In this document: positions 1 through 8,077 of the stretch, in pieces | Position numbering within the stretch: position 1 is the first letter of the stretch | How the letters are laid out: every line of letters starts with the position of its first letter | Assembly (NCBI GenBank): GCA_051000755.1 | Contig: JBPCNZ010000044.1 | Span: 1 to 18,396 of the forward strand | Reading direction: 5' to 3' | DNA from: JALZAH01 sp051000755 | GTDB taxonomy: Bacteria > Actinomycetota > Acidimicrobiia > Acidimicrobiales > Palsa-688 | Length of the DNA stretch: 18,396 nt | Notes under the pieces: generated by a model | Databases searched by the model: none | What the model was told of the DNA's origin: nothing | What the model saw: only the letters and a program-made list of their open reading frames with translations | Translations under genes and position numbers: made by a program

Positions 1-524
1 CCTGGCGCCAGGTGGAGCTGACCGTCAACTACCGCACGCCGAGCGAGATCATGGATCTGGCCGGCCGGGTGCTGGCCGCCACCCAGCCGGACATGCGCCC
101 CCCTGAATCGGTACGAGCAGTTGGGGAATGGCCCCGCCTGGTGGCCGTCGGCTCCACCGGGGAGGACCCGGTGGCGACCCTGGCGCCGGCGGTCGTCGCC
201 CAGATAGCCGATGCCGACGAGGCCGGCACCGTCGCCGTGATCGTCCCCACCCCCTACGCCGAGGGGGTCTCAGAGGCCCTGACGGGCGCCGGCGTGGCCC
301 ACGGCCAGGTCGGGCGCAACGCCCTCGAGTCCGAGGTCACCGTGCTGGTGCTGGCCGACGCCAAGGGTCTGGAGTTTGACACCGTCATCGTGGTCGAGCC
401 CGCCGCCCTGATCCGCGATGCCCCCCAGGGGCTGCGCTCGCTGTACGTGGCCCTGACCCGGCCGACCCGGCGCCTCATCATCGTCCACGGCGAGCCCCTC
501 CCCGCCGCCCTCGTCGCGGGTTAG
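1..524 (+). CDS. HelD/UvrD-like superfamily 1 helicase, C-terminal fragment
   Basis: This is the 3' end of a gene that begins outside the window; the open frame is already running at base 3. About 174 residues are visible. The motif NYRTPSEIMDLA near the start is typical of the C-terminal RecA-like half of UvrD/Rep-type helicases and in particular of HelD-like proteins, where an LTxNYRT segment is conserved. Further on, LADAKGLEFDTVIVVEP corresponds to the motif V region (KGLEFD) and YVALTRPTRRLIIVHG to motif VI, whose arginine contacts ATP. HelD proteins bind RNA polymerase and remove it from stalled DNA complexes; general UvrD-type DNA repair helicases share these motifs. Without the N-terminal half the two cannot be separated with certainty, although the short, direct ending after motif VI favours HelD. 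The stop codon overlaps that of the converging sulfotransferase gene by 3 to 4 bases, so there is no room for a terminator between them. Confidence 0.85.
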   Translation, partial: WRQVELTVNYRTPSEIMDLAGRVLAATQPDMRPPESVRAVGEWPRLVAVGSTGEDPVATLAPAVVAQIADADEAGTVAVIVPTPYAEGVSEALTGAGVAHGQVGRNALESEVTVLVLADAKGLEFDTVIVVEPAALIRDAPQGLRSLYVALTRPTRRLIIVHGEPLPAALVAG

Positions 525-1345
525 CCGGCCCGGGGGTTCGCTGGCACATCGGGCTCAGTTGGCCCGACCGGGAGATCGAGGTGGCAGGCGAAGGGCGTGT
601 GGGCCAAGAGCTCAACCAGCTCCTCATAGTTGGTGACCATGTCCCGGACGGACCGTGGAGAGACTCGGGCCTGTCTGGTCGAGGTGGGGGCCGCTTGGAG
701 ACCGAGAGCCTCGACGATGCGCGCCACGGTCCGTTCCTGGGCGTCGGAGGAAGCGAGGTCGTCTTCGTAGACCAGCTTCAGAGGATGCATCCCGCCGAGC
801 AGCCTGGTGGCCTCGCCCTCGGCTGCCGTGTAGAGCTCCAGCACGGCCAGGAGCTCCGCTGGTTCCACCCGCATCGGCTCGAAGGGAGGCAGGTGGCCGA
901 CCTCGAAGTGATACTGGGTCCGCTGCGCCCGGAGGGCCGAGATGGCCTGCTGGAGGCGGTTGCGCCGCCTGAGGTGGATGACCAGCCAGCCTGCACCCTC
1001 CAGGCGACGGAGGTAGTCCGTGGCCTCGGGCACGTCCTGCACGCTCAGGATGTGGCGCGTCAGCACTTTGAACCCGTAGGCGCGACGGCCCCGGACGCGG
1101 GCCAGGCGGGCCCGGCCCTCGACGACGTCCTCTGGTCGCATCCGTCGGGTGGCGAGGATCTCGCTGTCGCAGAGGATGTCGGGGTGGGAATCCAGGCGGG
1201 TGACCAGGGCTTCGCTGCCCGCCCGTCCTTCGGTCACCACGACCAGGCGCCGGAGGTCTCGGTGCCCGACCAGATGGGCGGCGACGTAGGCCTTGGGCAC
1301 CCAGAGCCGCCCTCGCAGGTAGTCGCTCAGGTCGGGTCGAGTCAT
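521..1345 (-). CDS. Sulfotransferase family protein
   Basis: The protein has 274 residues when started at the ATG at 1345; an open extension upstream would run into the preceding gene and was not used. Residues 34-61 (LVVVTEGRAGSEALVTRL and on to the HPDILCDSEI segment) match the 5'-phosphosulfate binding loop of PAPS-dependent sulfotransferases, normally T-x-R-S-G-S, here with Glu-Gly before Arg. Residues 123-136 (IHLRRRNRLQQAIS) match the strand-and-helix that binds the 3'-phosphate, with the conserved Arg and Ser. The expected role is transfer of sulfate from PAPS to a sugar hydroxyl. It is the last gene of a three-gene minus-strand cluster, 16 bp after the glycosidase gene, which suggests a glycan substrate. 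No signal peptide is seen, so it should act in the cytoplasm. The family call rests on these motifs; the substrate is inference. Confidence 0.72.
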   Translation of the reverse strand: MTRPDLSDYLRGRLWVPKAYVAAHLVGHRDLRRLVVVTEGRAGSEALVTRLDSHPDILCDSEILATRRMRPEDVVEGRARLARVRGRRAYGFKVLTRHILSVQDVPEATDYLRRLEGAGWLVIHLRRRNRLQQAISALRAQRTQYHFEVGHLPPFEPMRVEPAELLAVLELYTAAEGEATRLLGGMHPLKLVYEDDLASSDAQERTVARIVEALGLQAAPTSTRQARVSPRSVRDMVTNYEELVELLAHTPFACHLDLPVGPTEPDVPANPRAG

Positions 1346-1361
1346 GGCAGGGTCGAGGCGC

Positions 1362-3446
1362 TCACCGGATGGTCCGGGACGGCATGCTAGCGACCGGCCA
1401 GCCGGGCGCCACGACGAGCGCCACCGCGTCGCCGTCACCCATGGCCGGGGTGGTGATGGAGATGACTCCGTCGATCACGGGGACGGTCACCGTGGGGCCG
1501 GTCACCGGGCGGGTCAGGGTTTGGGAGCCGGCCGGGATGTCCGCTTCGGTCACCTGGGCCGAACCGGCGAAACCGACTTTGACGGAGATGGGCACCGGTG
1601 TCGGCGGGCAGGCTGCGAGCGTCGTCGCCGGGCAACCCTGGTGGCGACCGAGGAGCGCGGTGACCGCACCTGATCGGGCGACGGTGGCCAAGCCGGTGAC
1701 GCCGGAGAAGGTGGTGGCAACGGGGATCTGGCGGCCAGCCGCCCTGGCGTAGAAGGCGTACACCCAGTACCCCGGCAGAGGCGTGCTCCCATCGCCGGCC
1801 AGGAGCCCGTCGAGGTAGCCGTCACCGCACGTGCCGTAACAGGACCGGTTGGCTTCGCTGACCCTGGCGGCGTCGAGGGCCGCCAGTTGGCCCACGTCCC
1901 AGCCAGGGACCAGCGACAGCGACGGGCTGCCGTATTCATTGACCAGGATGGCCGGATGACCGAGAGAGGGGCGCTCGGCCAGCAGCGCTCGGAGCTGGGT
2001 GACCGAAGCTTGCACGTCGCCGGGCTGGGCCGGCCCCCGGTCGGGGGCGAACCCGTCGGGCAGAGGGAAGGTGTTGTTGTCGTGCCAGGCGATGGCATCG
2101 GGCGGCGCCTTGTTGATCACGGCGAAGTCCAAGAAGGTTCGCATGTCGAGGCTGCCCGCCTGCTCGGCGCCGGCCTCAGCCGGCCCCCCGGCCCACGCGG
2201 TCAGCGACGGCGCCACCACGCTGGCGTGAGGGTCAGCGACCTTGATGCCTCGGTAGGCGGCCAGATACTGAGCCTCGACGTCGGCGACCGTCTCGCCCGC
2301 CCCTCCAAGGGCGGGCGGGAATGCCGGGTCGGCGCCCGCCGAGAAGTAGTTGGCGGAGAACGGCTCGTTCTGCACCTCCCAGTAGCTGATCTTGAATCCC
2401 CGGGCCCGGCCCACGGCCTCGATCGTCCGCACCTCGTTGGTCGTCCAGTTCTGATACCGGGCCAGCTCGGTCCAGGGCGGAATGGCGAAGCCCATGTTCG
2501 GGGCACCGCGCGGTTCGGTCTGGCCCGCCCTCCAGTCGTCGGACAGCAGCTCGGTCAGATCGGCGTCGGGTAGGGCCCCGGCGGTGGTCTCCTCGGCGTA
2601 GGGCGTGGACGCGGGGCCGAACGTGGCCGACACCCTCCAGTGCTGGGCGCCGAGCCCCTGGAGGACGACCGGTGACGTTCGGGACCCGATGGCATGGAGG
2701 AAGCCCGAGGCCGGATGGGTCTCGGCCGCCCCCGGGGCGGTGGCGTCGATCCCCATGCAGGCCAGAGCACAGGGGCGGGCCACCGACACCTGGTTGGAGC
2801 TGACCGCGGGCGATTGGCCCACCGGGTTGGCTGCGGCCACCTGGATCGACGCCACCGTGCCCGGGTCGACGGCGACGGTCTTCCCCGTGCAGGGGGCGTA
2901 GCAGACGAAGCTCCCGACCGGGTACTGGGCTGTTGCCGTGCCCTCGAAGACCGCCACGTTGTAGCGCTCCGGGGCTGGCGACCCGGCCGGGCGGTCCCAG
3001 GATACGATCACCTGGTTGTCGGTCCTGCTGGCGGTGAGCACGGGCCGGACGGGCGCCCCCGGAGCGACGGCGCCTGCGGCTTTCACCAGGTTGGTCGTCC
3101 CGGGCGTGCTGAGCCCCACTTCGTTGGCGGCGGCCACGAGGAACGCATAGCTCCGGCCCGCGGTCAGGCCCGCCACCATGGTGTTCGTCCCGGCCACGAC
3201 GGTCCGGGTGGCGGCGCCCGCCGCGCCCTGGGTGACGACCTCATAGGTGTCCGACGGTCCCCCGGAGCCGGCCCGCCACGACACGTAGGCCCGCCCATTG
3301 GCATACGCGACGGCGGTGGCGGCCACGGGCGGGCCCGGGAGGCCCGTCGGTGCCGAGGCCGATCCGCAGGCGGTCACTGACGGGGCGAGGAGCACGGCCA
3401 GGGCAGCCGCCCCCGCCAGCGGGCGCCGGCCCCGAAGGAGTCTCAC
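1362..3446 (-). CDS. Secreted lipoprotein with FN3-like domains and clan GH-A glycoside hydrolase domain
   Basis: The protein is 694 residues from the GTG at 3446, chosen because AAGGAG lies 8 bp upstream and the previous gene ends 2 bp before it. Residues 1-27 form a signal peptide with a good lipobox (VTAC, Cys27), so it should be lipid-anchored outside the membrane. Residues about 38-125 and 130-222 are two fibronectin type III-like modules (YVSW, GRSYAFLVAAANEVG; IVSWDRP, IQVAAANPVG). The rest is a TIM-barrel glycosidase of clan GH-A: WEVQNEP puts the acid/base at Glu361, AWHDNN lies near 454, and ILVNEYG puts the nucleophile at Glu504. The arrangement is nearest to GH39 or GH5-like enzymes, but the family cannot be fixed by eye. 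The C-terminal 100 or so residues look like a beta-sandwich. The likely role is trimming or hydrolysis of an extracellular or envelope polysaccharide, alongside the glycosyltransferase and sulfotransferase of the same cluster. Confidence 0.82.
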   Translation of the reverse strand: MRLLRGRRPLAGAAALAVLLAPSVTACGSASAPTGLPGPPVAATAVAYANGRAYVSWRAGSGGPSDTYEVVTQGAAGAATRTVVAGTNTMVAGLTAGRSYAFLVAAANEVGLSTPGTTNLVKAAGAVAPGAPVRPVLTASRTDNQVIVSWDRPAGSPAPERYNVAVFEGTATAQYPVGSFVCYAPCTGKTVAVDPGTVASIQVAAANPVGQSPAVSSNQVSVARPCALACMGIDATAPGAAETHPASGFLHAIGSRTSPVVLQGLGAQHWRVSATFGPASTPYAEETTAGALPDADLTELLSDDWRAGQTEPRGAPNMGFAIPPWTELARYQNWTTNEVRTIEAVGRARGFKISYWEVQNEPFSANYFSAGADPAFPPALGGAGETVADVEAQYLAAYRGIKVADPHASVVAPSLTAWAGGPAEAGAEQAGSLDMRTFLDFAVINKAPPDAIAWHDNNTFPLPDGFAPDRGPAQPGDVQASVTQLRALLAERPSLGHPAILVNEYGSPSLSLVPGWDVGQLAALDAARVSEANRSCYGTCGDGYLDGLLAGDGSTPLPGYWVYAFYARAAGRQIPVATTFSGVTGLATVARSGAVTALLGRHQGCPATTLAACPPTPVPISVKVGFAGSAQVTEADIPAGSQTLTRPVTGPTVTVPVIDGVISITTPAMGDGDAVALVVAPGWPVASMPSRTIR

Positions 3447-3448
3447 GG

Positions 3449-4564
3449 TCAGCGCTCCTTGACCAACCGGCCTCGCCACCGGATCTGGCGCCGGGTGACG
3501 AGGAGCACCACGGATCGCAGGAACATAGCCACGAAGGCGAGGAGGGGGACGGGGAAGACCACGGCGGTCAGGACCCCGAAGCGGCCTATGCGTCGCAGCA
3601 TCCATCCGATCTGCACGGCCCAGACCGCATAGACCACGGCGTCAACCAACCGGTGGGGGCCCCCGGCGACGGCTGCCAGCCCCTCCCAGGCCCCGACCAG
3701 GGCCCCCCACACCCACAGGAACGGTCCGACTATGGCCAGTGGTGACGACCCCCGCGCCCCGACGGCGAGCGACCGGGTCCAGCCGTCGACCAGCTGGCGG
3801 AGACCGCCGGGGTACATCCGGAAGCGGACCATCGTTCGCCCCCCGAAGACCGACACCGGCCGGCCGGCGGCGCGAAAGCAGCGGGCCAGGGCGATGTCCT
3901 CGATCACCTGGCCACGGACCGTCGGATCCGTATGGCCCCCCACCGCGTCGTAGTCGGACCGGCTGGTGATCAGGCACGGCCCGAACGCCATCGTCGTCTG
4001 CCGGCGGGGCGGCCCGGTGAAGGCCAACGTCCCCATCATCGCCACCACGTTGCAGACCGCCGAGAGCCGCTCGTAGGGCCGGACCGTCACGTGGAAGGGC
4101 TGGACGGAGACGAGTCCGTCCCGGCGGCGATGCTCATCGACCAGAGCGGCCAGGGCGCCGGGGGCCAAGGTCACATCGGCGTCGAGGAACACCAGCAGCT
4201 CGCCGGTGGCGACCTCGGAGCCTGAGGCGCAGGCCGCCGGTTTGCCCCTCCAGCCCTCGGGCAGGGGAGGGGCGTCGAGCACCGTCGCCCCGGAGGTGGC
4301 GGCGAGGGCGGCGGTGGCGTCCTCGGAGTGGTCGTCGACGACGATGACCTCGGCGACCAGGCGGGTCTGGGTGGCCAGCGACGCCAGCAGGAGGGGGAGG
4401 GAGGCCTCCTCGTTGCGGGCGGGGATGATCACCGACACGGTCGGAGGCCGGGGGTTGGAGTCGGGGCGGTGGCCACCGAGGTCCCGGGGCCGCGGAACAC
4501 GCGCCAGGAGCCAGACACCGGTTGCCCACTGGATGGCGAAGAGGATCAGATGCCCGGTCGACAT
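3449..4564 (-). CDS. Membrane-associated family 2 glycosyltransferase (CrtQ/HpnB-like)
   Basis: The start is the ATG at 4564, preceded by AGGGAG with a 5-bp spacer; the longer open frame upstream has no such site. The protein has 371 residues. An N-terminal membrane segment (about 5-22) is followed by a GT-A fold: TVSVIIPARNEEASLP at 42-57, the nucleotide-binding VVDDHSED at 75-82, and FLDADV at 126-131, which is the DxD metal site. LPEGWRGKPAAC (101-112) is characteristic of the 4,4'-diaponeurosporenoate glycosyltransferase/hopene-associated HpnB subgroup. IEDIALARCFRAAG carries the acidic acceptor-site motif and is followed by a GxxRQLVDGW helix. The C-terminal third has about three hydrophobic segments. 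It should transfer a sugar from a nucleotide donor to a lipid or glycan at the inner face of the membrane. It is the first gene of the cluster with the glycosidase and sulfotransferase. The true acceptor is unknown; carotenoid or hopanoid genes are not present nearby. Confidence 0.85.
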   Translation of the reverse strand: MSTGHLILFAIQWATGVWLLARVPRPRDLGGHRPDSNPRPPTVSVIIPARNEEASLPLLLASLATQTRLVAEVIVVDDHSEDATAALAATSGATVLDAPPLPEGWRGKPAACASGSEVATGELLVFLDADVTLAPGALAALVDEHRRRDGLVSVQPFHVTVRPYERLSAVCNVVAMMGTLAFTGPPRRQTTMAFGPCLITSRSDYDAVGGHTDPTVRGQVIEDIALARCFRAAGRPVSVFGGRTMVRFRMYPGGLRQLVDGWTRSLAVGARGSSPLAIVGPFLWVWGALVGAWEGLAAVAGGPHRLVDAVVYAVWAVQIGWMLRRIGRFGVLTAVVFPVPLLAFVAMFLRSVVLLVTRRQIRWRGRLVKER

Positions 4565-4723
4565 CGCCGCTCCCTGTTCGGCGGGCGGGAGGCCGGGGGG
4601 GACATCGTCACATCCTGGCAGGACTGCCGCCCTGAGCGTTGGGTCCCAGCTCTCGCTTGGTCCCATGATCCGGGGATGTGCCGAGCCTGCGGCTGACCCC
4701 ACCTGGCCCACGAGGGCTCGGGA

Positions 4724-5323
4724 TCAGATCAGGGTACGTTCACCGGCGGTCTCGACGGCGAGCCTTCCGTCAACGGCCTGGAGGGTGACGGCCAGCTCCG
4801 ACAGGGCGACCGGCGTTCCGCCGGCGGGTTCCGCTTTGACCAGGGCGTCGTCAACCCGGCGCCAGTGGCGAAGATCCTTGGTGTCGCGGTCAATCATGAC
4901 GATCTCTCGGACGCCGACCCGCTGGTAGAACGCAACCTTGTCCAGACTCTCGCCGCCCGGTGAGCGAATCTCCACCACCAGCGTTGCGTCACCCTCCACG
5001 CCGCGCTCACTTCTCTGGCTGGCGGCGAAGACCATCAGATCGGGCACCCGGTAGTCCGAACCTTCCGGGGCCGTGGGGTCGAAGAGGCCCGTCTCGTAGC
5101 GAACAACCAGGCCGGAAGCCACCGCCGTCCCGTGGAGGGCGATGAACAGCTCGCCGCCGATCCGCTGATGCTCCTCGCTTGGCGGAGGCGCCATGTGCAA
5201 CTCGCCCTCCCACATCTCGTCGAACACGTCGACGCCTTGGCGAGCTCGCTCCGCCAGAAGCTCCGACGGCACCTCCAACAAGACACCACGCACGGTCGGG
5301 AGATTACCGGACGGCGGCGTCAC
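4724..5323 (-). CDS. Uma2 family (DUF820) endonuclease-like protein
   Basis: The protein has about 199 residues. The start is uncertain: GTG codons at 5323, 5293 and 5272 are all in frame and none has a convincing ribosome binding site. The frame stays open much further upstream, but that part is antisense to the next gene. Features of the Uma2/DUF820 family are clear: a GELHMAPPPSEEHQRIGGEL segment near 40-59, VPDLMVFA near 93-100, LVVEIRSPGGESLDKVAFY near 115-133 and a GVREIVMIDRDT stretch after it. These correspond to the D and E of a PD-(D/E)XK nuclease-like core and the following Lys/Tyr helix. Members are numerous in cyanobacteria and actinobacteria; most have no known function. It is divergently placed, only 33 bp from the next gene, so the two probably share a promoter region. 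Confidence 0.8.
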   Translation of the reverse strand: MTPPSGNLPTVRGVLLEVPSELLAERARQGVDVFDEMWEGELHMAPPPSEEHQRIGGELFIALHGTAVASGLVVRYETGLFDPTAPEGSDYRVPDLMVFAASQRSERGVEGDATLVVEIRSPGGESLDKVAFYQRVGVREIVMIDRDTKDLRHWRRVDDALVKAEPAGGTPVALSELAVTLQAVDGRLAVETAGERTLI

Positions 5324-5356
5324 CAGTGGCAGAGTCAGGGTTGAGACAATGAGGTC

Positions 5357-6292
5357 ATGGCCGCAAAGGACCGAACCTGGATCGTGATGCTGCGCGACGT
5401 GTCTCAGACCGTGAGGGTGAGCGGAGAGCCGGTCGTGATGGCGAGCCTGGTGCTCGACGCGGACACCGGTCTGGCGCTCGGCAACGGTACCGCCACGACG
5501 GGACGGGCCGCTCTCGCCCAGGCGCTGGGCACAGCTCTGACCCGCCCGGCGGGGTCCCTCCCGCCGGCCCGGCCGGATCTGGTCCTGTGCGTCCCCGAGC
5601 ACGTTGCCACCATCGAAGCCGAGTTGGTAACGCTGGACGTCGCCGGCCCCATGCCGCCGATCACCGGGGTCGAACCGGTGGCCGAGGCCGAGGACATCTT
5701 CGATTCCCTCATCGGTCACCTGAGCGGCCGGATCCAGCCTGAGCAGCTGCCGACCCCGGCCGACTGGCACCTCCTCTTCGCTCACGCCCTGCGTTACCAG
5801 CGCGAACAGCCCTGGACCCGCTGGAGCGACGCCGCCCACCTGGCCGTCACCGTCACCGTCGGCGAGGTGCCTTCCACATACGTCGCCACGGTTATCGGAG
5901 CCGAAGGCGTCCAGCGCGGCCTGATCCTGCATCCGGGCACGGCGCTCCCCGCCGGCCTCGACGGGACGCCAGGCATCCCCGCCGCCGTCAGGGCGGGCAC
6001 CTTGATGTTCTTCCTCGATCCTCCCTCAGAAGCCCCTCCTGGTTTTGCGGCCAAAGCAGCGCGCTACGGGTGGCCCGATGACGCCGAGCTGATCCCTTCC
6101 TGGGTGGCGAGCGGCCCCGACGGCCCTGAAGACGTGAGCAGTAACGACGTCGAGCGCATCGGCGTCGCCATCGCCGCCGTCGTCAGCCACGACGGGCGCG
6201 GGCCGATGGTCGTGGATGCGACGACCGACACGACGACCGGTCAGGTGGACCTCGCCGGCGGCCAACGAGCGAGCTTCTCCATCCACCAGTGA
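5357..6292 (+). CDS. Uncharacterised protein, possibly DUF7309/DUF6930-like
   Basis: This is a 311-residue soluble protein with no signal peptide or membrane segment. The ATG at 5357 has GAGG only 2 bp upstream, which is too close for a normal ribosome binding site. A GACAAT hexamer ends 7 bp before the ATG, so a leaderless transcript is possible, although no -35 element is clear. Two parts can be recognised. Residues 1-110 contain an RPDLVLCVP strand, repeated beta-strands and a conserved ending (MPPITGVEPVAEAEDIFDS). From about 135 there is an ADWHLLFAHALRYQREQPWTRWSD segment followed by a domain with VATVIGAEGVQRGLILHPG. The latter resembles proteins annotated DUF7309/DUF6930, in which a PW..W segment precedes a strand containing a G..G..RGL motif. 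I do not recognise a catalytic site and give no function. It lies alone between a divergent Uma2 gene and pdxH. Confidence 0.7.
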   Translation: MAAKDRTWIVMLRDVSQTVRVSGEPVVMASLVLDADTGLALGNGTATTGRAALAQALGTALTRPAGSLPPARPDLVLCVPEHVATIEAELVTLDVAGPMPPITGVEPVAEAEDIFDSLIGHLSGRIQPEQLPTPADWHLLFAHALRYQREQPWTRWSDAAHLAVTVTVGEVPSTYVATVIGAEGVQRGLILHPGTALPAGLDGTPGIPAAVRAGTLMFFLDPPSEAPPGFAAKAARYGWPDDAELIPSWVASGPDGPEDVSSNDVERIGVAIAAVVSHDGRGPMVVDATTDTTTGQVDLAGGQRASFSIHQ

Positions 6293-6371
6293 CGTGGGCA
6301 GACCCTACGGTTGGCGTTTACGGTGCCCAGGATGAACGTTCTTTCCCGGCGGCAGCCGTGACGACCCTCCG

Positions 6372-6998
6372 ATGAGCGCCATCCAACCGCCCTGGTCGCC
6401 GGCGGTGGCCGACGCGGATCCGATCACGCAATTCTCCACGTGGTTCGACGACGCGCGCCACGTGCGCGAGCCCGAACCCGAGGCCATGGCCCTGGCCACC
6501 GCCTCTCCCGACGGCACGCCCACCGTGCGTTGGGTGCTGCTCAAGGGCTGGGACGAGCGCGGGTTCGTGTTCTACTCCAACGAGAACAGCGACAAGGGCG
6601 CGGATCTGGCGGCCAACCCGATCGCCGCCCTCGGATGGCGCTGGTACCACCTCGAGCGCCAGGTCCGCGTCGTCGGGGCCGTCTCGGTCGTCGACGCCGA
6701 ACAGTCCGACGACTATTTCGCCTCCCGGCCCCGGGGCTCACAGATCGGGGCGTGGGCCTCCGAGCAGAGCGCCGTCATCCCCGACCGGGCGTTCCTCGAG
6801 GCCCGGGTGGCGCAGACCGAGGACCGCTTCGAGGGCGGCGCCGTGGCCCGACCCCCGCACTGGCGGGGCTTCCGGGTCCGGCCCACCACCGTCGAGTTCT
6901 GGCAGGGCCGCCGGGACCGGATCCACGACCGGGTCCGCTACCGCCAGGATCCCACCACCCTGGACGGCGGCTGGCTCCGTGAGCGCCTGGCCCCCTGA
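6372..6998 (+). CDS. pdxH: Pyridoxamine/pyridoxine 5'-phosphate oxidase
   Basis: The protein has 208 residues, close to the usual 200-220 for PdxH. It oxidises pyridoxamine or pyridoxine 5'-phosphate to pyridoxal 5'-phosphate with FMN and oxygen, the last step or salvage step of vitamin B6 synthesis. Visible signatures are ALATASPDGTPTVRWVLLKG (41-59), FVFYSNENSDKGADLAANP (65-83), the FMN-binding LERQVRVVG (94-102), DYFASRPRGSQIGAWAS (114-130) and the C-terminal signature VEFWQGRRDRIHDRVRYRQ (174-192), whose Arg/His residues bind substrate. WRWYHLERQ replaces the more common FYWxxLxRQ, which is unlikely to matter. The ATG at 6372 has no strong ribosome binding site (the region just upstream is ACCCTCCG). 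It is an isolated gene with 79 bp before it; no other B6 genes are in the window. Confidence 0.95.
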   Translation: MSAIQPPWSPAVADADPITQFSTWFDDARHVREPEPEAMALATASPDGTPTVRWVLLKGWDERGFVFYSNENSDKGADLAANPIAALGWRWYHLERQVRVVGAVSVVDAEQSDDYFASRPRGSQIGAWASEQSAVIPDRAFLEARVAQTEDRFEGGAVARPPHWRGFRVRPTTVEFWQGRRDRIHDRVRYRQDPTTLDGGWLRERLAP

Positions 6999-7015
6999 CA
7001 CCGGGGAGCGGGGGA

Positions 7016-7041
7016 GGGTGCGCTTCTGCCCAGCGCCACCC
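7016..7041 (+). terminator. Possible terminator hairpin after pdxH
   Basis: GGGTGCGC at 7016-7023 can pair with GCG-CACCC at 7033-7041 with one bulged C, giving eight G/C-rich pairs around a 9-base loop. It sits 18 bp after the pdxH stop. There is no T-tract, so this would be one of the hairpin-only terminators proposed for actinobacteria, or simply chance at this GC content. Confidence 0.3.
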
Positions 7042-7097
7042 ATCCCTGCCGCCCCAGAACCACGTACCCGGCGTAACGGGTCGCCTGGCACGTGACG

Positions 7098-7118
7098 ACG
7101 TTGTCAATAGGACAACGT
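7098..7118 (+). promoter_or_regulatory. Perfect inverted repeat, likely IclR operator
   Basis: ACGTTGTC, a 5-bp spacer AATAG, then GACAACGT: eight perfect base pairs per arm. A second, overlapping dyad follows (CAAC-GTTT-GTTG, 7113-7124), so the ACAACG core is used twice, and ACAACG appears again at 7158-7163. The block is AT-richer than its surroundings and lies about 85 bp upstream of the IclR-type gene, where self-regulation by this family normally takes place. Confidence 0.6.
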
Positions 7119-7136
7119 TTGTTGAAGGGATAGTAT
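7108..7136 (+). promoter_or_regulatory. Possible promoter of the IclR-type gene
   Basis: TAGTAT at 7131-7136 is a reasonable -10 element (T-A-n-n-n-T) in an AT-rich patch. With a 17-bp spacer the -35 position is TAGGAC (7108-7113), a weak match, which overlaps the inverted repeat. A regulator bound to the repeat would therefore cover the -35 region, the arrangement expected for repression. Confidence 0.35.
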
Positions 7137-7203
7137 AGAGCGTCCCCGGCGTCATCACAACGTCGAGGTGCAACATGTGGAGACGGAGGCGAGAGGAGGG
7201 ATC

Positions 7204-8034
7204 GTGGCCGGCACATTGATGCGGGGGTTCGCCCTCCTCGAGCTCCTCGATTCCGAAGGGCCGCTGCGGGTCTCGGAGCTGGCCCGGCGGTCGGGGAGCG
7301 ACAAGGCGACGGTGTCACGGATCGTCACCGCCGGCGAAGCCGACGGATGGTTCCTCCGCCAGGACGGCAAGGTCGCCCTCGGCCTGCGTTCGACCCTGGT
7401 CGGCCACAGCAGCTCCATGCGCGACCGGATCCGGGACGCGGAACCCCTCGTCCACGCCATCGCCGGCGTCACCGGGGTTCCGGCCATGGCCATCGGGCAG
7501 GCCGGTCGGAACGCCGTGGTCTTCGCCTACGCCTCGGGCGGCCCGCTGGCGTTGCCCATCTCGGTCGGGGCCCGACTCCCGCTGTGGCTGGCCGCGGCCG
7601 GACGGACCATCCTCTGCCAACTCGACGACGCCACCATCGACGCCGTGGTGCCACCCGACCCGTTCCCGAGCGTCGATCAGATCCTCGGGCGGCCCTTCGC
7701 CCTCGAGTTCCAGCGCCTCCACCCCGCCATCGCGCAGGAGATCACCCGTCCGGCTCCGAGCACCCGGTGCCAGCTCGACGACCGCCTGGCCGAGGTCCGG
7801 GCCTGCGGATGGGAGTGCGACAACGGTGAGATCAACCCGGGCACCGGCTGCCTGGCCGTCACCTGGGCCCAACCTGGCCTGGCCGCCAGCCTGAGCTGTG
7901 TCGGTTCCCAGGCCCAGATCGCCAACCATGCGGACATGATCCTGCTCGCCCTCCGAGCGGCGGCGGCACCCGGCGCAACGCGCGACGACGTGGTGGCCGC
8001 CAGTGCTGCGGCGATCGGGGACCGGCCGTCGTAG
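7204..8034 (+). CDS. IclR family transcriptional regulator
   Basis: The start at GTG 7204 is supported by a full AGGAGG at 7194-7199; two earlier GTG codons in frame (7168, 7177) lack one. The 276-residue protein has the two IclR domains. Residues about 2-62 are the winged helix (MRGFALLELL, then VSELARRSGSDKATVSRIV as the helix-turn-helix). Residues about 80-265 are the effector-binding GAF-like domain, with AEPLVHAIAGVTGVPAMAIGQ, GARLPLWLAAAGRTILCQLDD (IclR members usually have a similar G..P...TA.Gka.LA) and a conserved C-terminal RACGWECDNGEINPGTGCLAV. IclR proteins bind a small metabolite and repress or activate nearby catabolic genes. No catabolic operon is adjacent, so the target may be remote or only its own gene. 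The inverted repeat upstream is a plausible binding site. Confidence 0.9.
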   Translation: MAGTLMRGFALLELLDSEGPLRVSELARRSGSDKATVSRIVTAGEADGWFLRQDGKVALGLRSTLVGHSSSMRDRIRDAEPLVHAIAGVTGVPAMAIGQAGRNAVVFAYASGGPLALPISVGARLPLWLAAAGRTILCQLDDATIDAVVPPDPFPSVDQILGRPFALEFQRLHPAIAQEITRPAPSTRCQLDDRLAEVRACGWECDNGEINPGTGCLAVTWAQPGLAASLSCVGSQAQIANHADMILLALRAAAAPGATRDDVVAASAAAIGDRPS

Positions 8035-8077
8035 CGCCCTCGTGCCGTTCAGCCCCCAGAACCGGTCACAATGGGGC

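Noticed and set aside
5324..5932. N-terminal extension of the Uma2-like frame to 5932.
   Set aside because: It is antisense to the 5357-6292 gene and shows no family similarity; the Uma2 fold begins after 5323.
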